Positions 5,441 to 9,569 of a DNA stretch of 9,569 nucleotides are shown one piece after another (the first letter of the stretch is position 1; each line of letters begins with the position of its first letter). Below the pieces are notes generated by a model. That model was not told the origin of the DNA and did not search any database. It saw nothing but the letters and a program-made list of their open reading frames with translations. Made by a program: the position numbers and the translations under genes. The stretch is from Woeseiaceae bacterium (GTDB lineage: Bacteria > Pseudomonadota > Gammaproteobacteria > Steroidobacterales > Woeseiaceae): NCBI GenBank assembly GCA_022615525.1, contig JAKEGN010000335.1, positions 1-9,569 on the forward strand, in the 5' to 3' direction.

Positions 5441-6725
5441 CGACGCTCCCCTGAATTCCGGCACGCGACAAACCTTCAGGCAGGCGATTCTCAATCGGCG
5501 CATGCTGATCTGCGTCTTCACCGGCTTTGCGTCCGGGCTGCCGCTTTACGTACTCATACAGCTGGTCCCCGCCTGGCTGCGTGTCGAGGGCGTCGGGCTC
5601 GCCGAGATCGGCCTCCTTGCGCTGGCGCAGTTTCCGTACACCTGGAAGTTTGTCTGGGCGCCCGTAATGGATCGGTACACCCTGCCATTCCTGGGACATC
5701 GCCGCGGTTGGATGGCGGTAACACAACTTGCCCTGTTGGTAACGATCGGCTGCATGGGATTCATAAAGCCCGAGCTGTCGATCTGGACCGTGGCATTCCT
5801 GGCGGCCGCTGTCGCTTTTTTCAGCGCCAGTCAGGACATCGTGCTGGACGCATATCGCCGCGAATTGCTGCCGGACGTCGAACTGGGCCTGGGCAATGCC
5901 ATTCATGTGCAGGCGTATCGGCTTGCGGGACTTGTGCCCGGCTCACTGGCCCTGATCCTTGCCGACTTTCTGCCGTGGGAAACCGTGTTTCTCGTGGTCG
6001 CGCTTTTCATGCTTGTTGGTCTCGGAATGACATTGCTCATCCAGGAGGCTATCGCCGAGCCGACGCCGCCAAGGACACTGCATGACGCCGTGGTGGGGCC
6101 ATTTCGCGAGTTTGTCAACAGGCAGGGACTCCGGGCCGCGCTGCTGGTCGTTGCATTCCTGTTTCTGTACAAACTTGGCGACAACATGGCAACGGCATTG
6201 TCGCAAGCGTTCTACGTGGACGTCGGTTTCAGCCTGACCCAGATAGGAACAATCGCGAAATTTGCATCGTTGATTGCAGTCATCGTCGGTGGCTTGATCG
6301 GCGGCGTAATGATGATTTGGCTTGGAATCAATCGCGCGCTGTGGCTTTTTGGTGTGGTGCAGGTGGTCAGCATATTGGGGTTTGCGTTGCTGGCCGAAGT
6401 CGGTGCAAATCCGTGGATGCTCGGCACCGTCGTCGCACTGGAGTACCTGGGCGTGGGGCTGGGCACGGCGGCGTTCACGGCCTTCATCGCGCGGGCAACA
6501 AATCCCGTATTTGCTGCCACGCAATTCGCGCTCTTCACCGCCATGGCATCCGTACCGCGTACCCTCGCAAGCGCTGTGACCGGCATCATCGTGGAACAGG
6601 TCGGGTGGACGGCGTTTTTCATCCTGTGCACCTTTATTGCCATTCCGGGGATGTTGCTGCTTTTCAAAGTCGCACCGTGGCATGGTGCAACAGGCATTCA
6701 GTCACCCGCTGCACAGGGCAGGTAG
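5433..6725 (+). CDS. ampG: AmpG-like MFS permease (probable muropeptide transporter)
   Basis: AmpG imports GlcNAc-1,6-anhydroMurNAc peptides across the inner membrane for cell-wall recycling. This 430-residue protein is a polytopic membrane protein with about 12 hydrophobic segments. It shows the AmpG marks GFASGLPLYV (31-40), YTWKFVWAPVMDRYTLPFLG (69-88) with HRRGW next, SASQDIVLDAYRRELLP (131-147), YKLGDNMATALSQAFY (246-261) and a C-terminal ATQFALFTAMASVPRTLAS (362-380). The E. coli protein has 491 residues; this one lacks the extra C-terminal part, as many shorter AmpG homologues do. The start is GTG at 5433, overlapping the ExoIII stop by 8 bp, which suggests translational coupling. Substrate is inferred from family; a related siderophore- or sugar-type MFS transporter is possible. 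Confidence 0.85.
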   Translation: MTDDAPLNSGTRQTFRQAILNRRMLICVFTGFASGLPLYVLIQLVPAWLRVEGVGLAEIGLLALAQFPYTWKFVWAPVMDRYTLPFLGHRRGWMAVTQLALLVTIGCMGFIKPELSIWTVAFLAAAVAFFSASQDIVLDAYRRELLPDVELGLGNAIHVQAYRLAGLVPGSLALILADFLPWETVFLVVALFMLVGLGMTLLIQEAIAEPTPPRTLHDAVVGPFREFVNRQGLRAALLVVAFLFLYKLGDNMATALSQAFYVDVGFSLTQIGTIAKFASLIAVIVGGLIGGVMMIWLGINRALWLFGVVQVVSILGFALLAEVGANPWMLGTVVALEYLGVGLGTAAFTAFIARATNPVFAATQFALFTAMASVPRTLASAVTGIIVEQVGWTAFFILCTFIAIPGMLLLFKVAPWHGATGIQSPAAQGR

Positions 6726-6792
6726 GGATCGCACTCAAGAGAGTCTGACAGAAAGCGCATTGCGTCACTCGATTTGCCGACGGTCATAAGCA

Positions 6793-7155
6793 ATGAACAC
6801 CGCTGAACTTCAGGAAGTGCTCGTAGGAGATCTTTCGGATCTGAACGATCCGGGATGTCGGGAGTTCCAAATCGGCACTGGGGATTGGCCGTTTCGCGGT
6901 TTCGTCGTGCGTCGTGGTAACAAGGTTTACGCGTACCAGAACTTTTGTATGCACGCCGGGCACCCGCTGAATTACAAACCCGATTCCTTCCTCACAAGGG
7001 ATGGGTCACGGATAATCTGCGCGTCTCACGGCGCAATATATGAAATCGACAGTGGAATTTGTGTGGCAGGACCCTGCCCGGGGAAAAAGCTGCACGGGAT
7101 TGCTGCAGAGGTCAGGGACGGCCAGATTTTTGTGCGTGGCCCTGAGAGTGCCTGA
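6793..7155 (+). CDS. Small stand-alone Rieske [2Fe-2S] protein
   Basis: The 120 residues are essentially one Rieske domain. Cluster ligands are Cys52 and His54 (FCMHAGHPL) and Cys76 and His79 (ICASHGA), with 21 residues between the two pairs. Then come a typical YEIDSGICVAGPCPGKKL stretch, carrying two further cysteines (90, 95), and the closing beta-strands GIAAEVRDGQIFV. No signal peptide or membrane anchor is visible, so it is probably a cytoplasmic electron carrier of the ferredoxin or nitrite-reductase-small-subunit type, not a bc1 subunit. Its partner is unknown: no oxygenase alpha subunit or reductase lies nearby. It is 67 bp after the ampG-like gene on the same strand. The ATG at 6793 has only a weak ribosome-binding site. 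Confidence 0.88.
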   Translation: MNTAELQEVLVGDLSDLNDPGCREFQIGTGDWPFRGFVVRRGNKVYAYQNFCMHAGHPLNYKPDSFLTRDGSRIICASHGAIYEIDSGICVAGPCPGKKLHGIAAEVRDGQIFVRGPESA

Positions 7156-7161
7156 CAGCGA

Positions 7162-7183
7162 GAACCGCGTCTATCGCGGGTTC
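7162..7183. terminator. Short hairpin between two convergent genes
   Basis: GAACCGCG (7162-7169) pairs with CGCGGGTTC (7175-7183), with one bulged C and a 5-nt loop, in the 32-bp gap between the Rieske gene and the convergent acidic-protein gene. The position fits a shared bidirectional terminator, but neither side has a T-run, so intrinsic termination would be weak. Confidence 0.4.
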
Positions 7184-7187
7184 GGGA

Positions 7188-7481
7188 TCATTCGACCTGG
7201 TCGAGGAACTCCAGCGGGTCGTGCCATCCTGCCGGGAGCTCTCCGCTGTTCTCGCCGGTGAAGTCCTCCGGATCCATGTCGACAGACCCGGACCAGTCAT
7301 CAGGAGCATCGACTGATTCGATCATCAACAACGACCAACGCTCCATGTCCATCTCATCAATAGTGCCGTCGAAGTACTGCAAATCCACCGTGGCGTCCGC
7401 TTCGTCTATGGCGACGACTTCGAACAGACTACCGTTGCTTCTTCTGTACCAGTGCCCGATAACGGGATTCGCGACAGCCAT
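7188..7481 (-). CDS. Small highly acidic protein, DUF6763-like
   Basis: The protein has 97 residues, 24 of them Asp/Glu against only 3 Arg and no Lys, so the pI is very low. The N-terminal half (MAVANPVIGHWYRR, FEVVAIDE, VDLQYFDGTIDEMD, RWSLL) resembles a small beta-barrel fold with conserved W, Y and FDG positions. The C-terminal part is Asp/Glu/Gly-rich and likely flexible. The pattern recalls small gammaproteobacterial proteins grouped as DUF6763, which have no known function; this is from memory. The start at 7479-7481 has AGGGT six bases upstream; the open frame runs 24 codons further, but without such a site. Upstream lie a promoter candidate and trmB. No signal peptide: cytoplasmic. 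Confidence 0.8.
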   Translation of the reverse strand: MAVANPVIGHWYRRSNGSLFEVVAIDEADATVDLQYFDGTIDEMDMERWSLLMIESVDAPDDWSGSVDMDPEDFTGENSGELPAGWHDPLEFLDQVE

Positions 7482-7541
7482 ATTGATACCCTGCGCGGTT
7501 CGTTGTTCAGAATTCCTGTGTGTGTTGCACTCCTGACTGCA

Positions 7542-7569
7542 GTTATAAACCAATTGTAATGTGGTGCAA
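7542..7569 (-). promoter_or_regulatory. Candidate promoter for the small acidic protein gene
   Basis: Minus-strand TATAAC (complement of 7542-7547, 5 of 6 matches) lies 16 bp from TTGCAC (complement of 7564-7569, 3 of 6). The expected transcript start, near 7535, leaves a leader of about 54 nt. It sits directly after the hairpin at 7569-7596, giving a simple layout of trmB end, hairpin, promoter, next gene. Confidence 0.4.
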
Positions 7570-7596
7570 GTCCGGGTTAGGCGGGCAACCGGGACT
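7569..7596. other. Imperfect hairpin downstream of trmB
   Basis: AGTCCGGGTT (7569-7578) and AACCGGGACT (7587-7596) form nine base pairs with one central G-G mismatch around an 8-nt loop. It lies 33 bp past the trmB stop codon. No U-run follows on either strand, so it could be an RNA 3'-end stabiliser, a weak or factor-assisted terminator, or chance in GC-rich DNA. Confidence 0.4.
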
Positions 7597-7628
7597 GGTT
7601 CTAGGCAGATCGGGCAGCTTGTTGAAGT

Positions 7629-8342
7629 TTAATGCGAAATTTTCTCCAGTCGCCAATCCCAGATCCTGTGGCCCTTGCCCAGACCACGTTTTTCGAACTT
7701 TGTCATGGGACGATCCAGCGCATTGTCACCGGAATGCTCACGTCGCTCGGCAACTCTGAAATGCGGATCTGCTGCCAGCAACTGGTCAATGTGCAGGGCG
7801 TAATTTTCCCAATCGGTAGCAATGTGCAGCGACCCGCCGGGAGCCAGCTTTCGGGCTGCACTTTCCAGGAAATCCGGTTGAAGTATGCGTCTCTTGTGGT
7901 GCCGCTTTTTTGGCCAGGGATCCGGAAAATACAGATTGATCCTGTGTATGCTCCCATCAGGAATCTGCCACTGGAGTACCTCCTGTGCATCATGCAGGGC
8001 AATGCGCAAATTCGTGAGCTTTGACTGATCCGCAAGCAGCAGGCAATGCCCGGCACCGGGCTCGTGAACTTCGATACCGAGAAAGTCAGACTCCGGGTAC
8101 GCTGCAGCCTGTTCGATCAGTGACTCGCCGTTGCCGAAGCCTATCTCAAGCACGCGTGGTGCACTACGCCCGAACAGGCCGTCCAGATCCAGAGGACGAG
8201 GCGACCAATCGACACCAAACCTGGGCCACAGATCGCTGAGCGCAGCTTTTTGCGCACGGGTAATGCGGCCTGAGCGCTTTACGAAACTTCTGATCGTCCT
8301 TTCTTCCCGCATGCTGTTGATGAGCTGTTTCCGGTCTGGCAT
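7629..8342 (-). CDS. trmB: tRNA (guanine-N7-)-methyltransferase
   Basis: TrmB methylates N7 of G46 in the variable loop of many tRNAs, using S-adenosylmethionine. The protein has 237 residues from the chosen start (E. coli 239). It shows the N-terminal RSFVKRSGRITRAQ (18-31), the SAM-binding VLEIGFGNGES (64-74), GIEVHEPG (89-96), the catalytic and tRNA-contacting PDPWPKKRHHKRRI (140-153), TDWENY (176-181) and the C-terminal TKFEKRG (214-220) with GHRIWDW behind it. All are family hallmarks. The ATG at 8340-8342 has AGGTGG five bases upstream. A GTG at 8349-8351 in the same frame would add three residues but lies on that ribosome-binding site. It is divergent from the AhpD-like gene, with only 65 bp between start codons. 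Confidence 0.96.
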   Translation of the reverse strand: MPDRKQLINSMREERTIRSFVKRSGRITRAQKAALSDLWPRFGVDWSPRPLDLDGLFGRSAPRVLEIGFGNGESLIEQAAAYPESDFLGIEVHEPGAGHCLLLADQSKLTNLRIALHDAQEVLQWQIPDGSIHRINLYFPDPWPKKRHHKRRILQPDFLESAARKLAPGGSLHIATDWENYALHIDQLLAADPHFRVAERREHSGDNALDRPMTKFEKRGLGKGHRIWDWRLEKISH

Positions 8343-8344
8343 GT

Positions 8345-8373
8345 CTGCCACCTGGGCATCGATCCCGGATAAT
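8345..8373 (+). promoter_or_regulatory. Candidate promoter for the AhpD-like gene
   Basis: CTGCCA (8345-8350, 4 of 6) and GATAAT (8368-8373, 5 of 6) are spaced by 17 bp, leaving a leader of about 28 nt. The -35 hexamer abuts the trmB start codon, so the two divergent genes may compete for this region. For trmB, TATTAT on the minus strand near 8370-8375 is a possible -10 without a good -35. Confidence 0.4.
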
Positions 8374-8407
8374 ATGACGATTCATCTTGATGTTCCCGGG
8401 AGATTTC

Positions 8408-8980
8408 ATGACAGCTGCATTGGACGTTCGGCCTCTTGAGACAGACAAGTGGGATGCCCGGCTTGCAACGATTGTGACGGACATGGGCGGTCGGCCGCTC
8501 AATGTGCACAAACTGATGGCCAATAACCCGGATCTGCTTCTCGCCTGGTGGAGTTTTCGCAACCATGTGGTAAGCGGCGGCAAATTGACGCAACGCCATC
8601 GTGAATTGATCGTTCTGCGCGTCGCCGTTCACATGAAGTGCTGGTATGAATGGGCATCACACGTCGAACGCGCACTCAAGGCCGGCCTTTCGTTTCAGGA
8701 GATCGAAGCTGTAAGAGCCGGCGATTCCTCGGCCGACTGGAGAACTACCGACGAACTGGTGCTGCGTGCAACTGATGAATGCTTCAACGAGCAGCGGATC
8801 AACGGTGAAACGTACTTGGCAATGCGGCCCCACTTTTCTTCAGGGGAACTCATGGATCTGGTCGCGATTTGCGGCGCCTATATTACCTTAGGCATCATGA
8901 TCAACACTTGGGGACTCGAACTCGACGAATTCATTGAGGCACAGGGCGTCGTGAACGCGGGTTCCTGGCGGCAGGACTGA
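8408..8980 (+). CDS. Carboxymuconolactone decarboxylase (AhpD-like) family protein
   Basis: The 190-residue all-helical protein carries the CMD core: RHRELIVLRVAVHMKCWYEW (63-82) followed by ASHVERALKAGLSFQEI and a C-terminal segment with ICGAYITLGIMINTWGLELD (154-173). In AhpD the active site is CxxC followed by His three residues on; here the aligned positions read Cys78, Glu81 and His85. With the second cysteine replaced by Glu, AhpD-type disulfide peroxidase chemistry is unlikely. The family also contains true decarboxylases and many uncharacterised members, so substrate is open. The ATG at 8408 has GGGAG six bases upstream. No operon partner: the flanking genes are on the other strand. 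No signal peptide or membrane segment. Confidence 0.85.
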   Translation: MTAALDVRPLETDKWDARLATIVTDMGGRPLNVHKLMANNPDLLLAWWSFRNHVVSGGKLTQRHRELIVLRVAVHMKCWYEWASHVERALKAGLSFQEIEAVRAGDSSADWRTTDELVLRATDECFNEQRINGETYLAMRPHFSSGELMDLVAICGAYITLGIMINTWGLELDEFIEAQGVVNAGSWRQD

Positions 8981-9014
8981 GTGAGCACGCACGCAGGCGC
9001 GGGCGAAGTCGTAG

Positions 9015-9569
9015 CTAGTCTGACAGCATGTAGAACTGCCAGAGGTCCTTGCGGCTCATCCTGATGAACGGCTTGATGGCAAGCTTCCCGGTCGGGCCAA
9101 TGCTTTGTTCCAGAAACTTCATTTCTTCAAGTTTGGCTTTGGTTTCCTCGCCGGCTTTGTTCATGAAACCGGACTCGCGCATCATCATCAATCCTTTGGC
9201 ACGGATGGACAACTCGATATGCAGGCGCAGATAACAGAGGAGGTCGACGACAACGACGCCCTCGAACTTTTCTTTGAGCGAGTGCAGATACAGGCCTATT
9301 TTCGAACTCGAGAATTCTCCCGAATTGACCAGGTGCAGAAGCTCAGTATCGGAATCGAATCCGGATCCCAGCCAGTCGGCCACGGAGGTCTCGCTCTTTT
9401 GAAATACAAGTAGCAGTAGCAATGGTAGCGCAGTTACTACGGCGAGCGTATTGATGATCGGCGAGAAAAAGAAATGGTTGAACACGGAATGCGTTATGAC
9501 CGCGACGGCGAAGCCGGGCAGAAACGCCAGCGCGCCAAGTGTCATTTTTTGGCCAACCAGCGCGTGAGA
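9015..9569 (-). CDS. Probable PrsW-family intramembrane protease, 3' part (5' end outside the window)
   Basis: The open frame runs off the right edge without a stop, so only the C-terminal 184 residues are visible. It begins SHALVGQK, followed by a hydrophobic segment ending in ITHSVFNHF (about 11-33) and another at about 41-56 (LAVVTALPLLLLLVF). A histidine near a helix start (His2) and the HxxxN pattern (His27, Asn31) in a later helix fit the C-terminal part of PrsW, a membrane-embedded protease. The expected Glu-Glu motif would lie outside the window. About 127 soluble residues follow, ending in EQSIGPTGKLAIKP and RKDLWQFYML, which I recall from gammaproteobacterial PrsW-like proteins. An internal ATG at 9545 exists but cuts the first helix region, so it is unlikely to be the true start. 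Convergent with the AhpD-like gene. Confidence 0.6.
   Translation of the reverse strand, partial: SHALVGQKMTLGALAFLPGFAVAVITHSVFNHFFFSPIINTLAVVTALPLLLLLVFQKSETSVADWLGSGFDSDTELLHLVNSGEFSSSKIGLYLHSLKEKFEGVVVVDLLCYLRLHIELSIRAKGLMMMRESGFMNKAGEETKAKLEEMKFLEQSIGPTGKLAIKPFIRMSRKDLWQFYMLSD

Noticed and set aside
5943..6683. 246-codon minus-strand open frame within the AmpG-like gene
   Set aside because: The product is rich in His, Arg, Gln and Cys with no fold-like pattern, as expected opposite hydrophobic membrane-segment codons.
7482..7628. Possible tRNA or riboswitch in the trmB downstream gap
   Set aside because: Only one imperfect hairpin is present; no cloverleaf or known riboswitch core could be assembled.
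1..9569. Mobile elements, CRISPR arrays, toxin-antitoxin or defence systems
   Set aside because: No transposase or integrase, no regularly spaced repeats and no defence-type domains were seen; gene content is mostly housekeeping.

Overview
The window looks like a chromosomal housekeeping segment of a gammaproteobacterium outside the enteric group. The evidence is the gene order rpmG-rpmB-radC beside a divergent coaBC-dut pair, followed by pyrE next to an ExoIII/Crc-type gene. Non-ATG starts (GTG, TTG) decide several genes, the DNA is fairly GC-rich, and a DUF4124 protein is present. Genus cannot be assigned from sequence alone. I found no mobile element, CRISPR array, tRNA or rRNA.

Layout: (1) 1-1231, minus strand: a terminator hairpin at the edge, rpmG (L33), rpmB (L28) with a strong sigma70-type promoter and a GC-rich leader hairpin, then radC. 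(2) 1393-3109, plus strand: coaBC (two steps of coenzyme A synthesis) and dut (dUTPase), tightly packed. (3) 3106-4494, minus strand: pyrE (UMP synthesis) and then a secreted DUF4124 coiled-coil protein whose stop codon overlaps that of dut. (4) 4658-7155, plus strand: an exonuclease III homologue in the place where pseudomonads carry crc, an AmpG-like MFS permease overlapping it, and a small stand-alone Rieske [2Fe-2S] protein. (5) 7188-8342, minus strand: a very acidic 97-residue protein and trmB (tRNA m7G46 methyltransferase). (6) 8408-8980, plus strand: a carboxymuconolactone decarboxylase/AhpD-like protein. (7) 9015-9569, minus strand: the 3' part of a probable PrsW-type intramembrane protease running off the window.

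Functional threads: dut and pyrE belong to pyrimidine metabolism, and radC and the ExoIII gene sit near DNA maintenance. CoaBC makes 4'-phosphopantetheine, rpmG/rpmB supply the 50S subunit, and TrmB modifies tRNA. The less-characterised genes are DUF4124, the AmpG-like permease with its Rieske neighbour, the acidic protein, the CxxE-type AhpD-like protein and the PrsW-like protein. I see no convincing evidence of a new multi-gene system. The items most worth a second look are the catalytically intact ExoIII at the crc position, the rpmB leader hairpin, and the PrsW-like protein with its long soluble tail.
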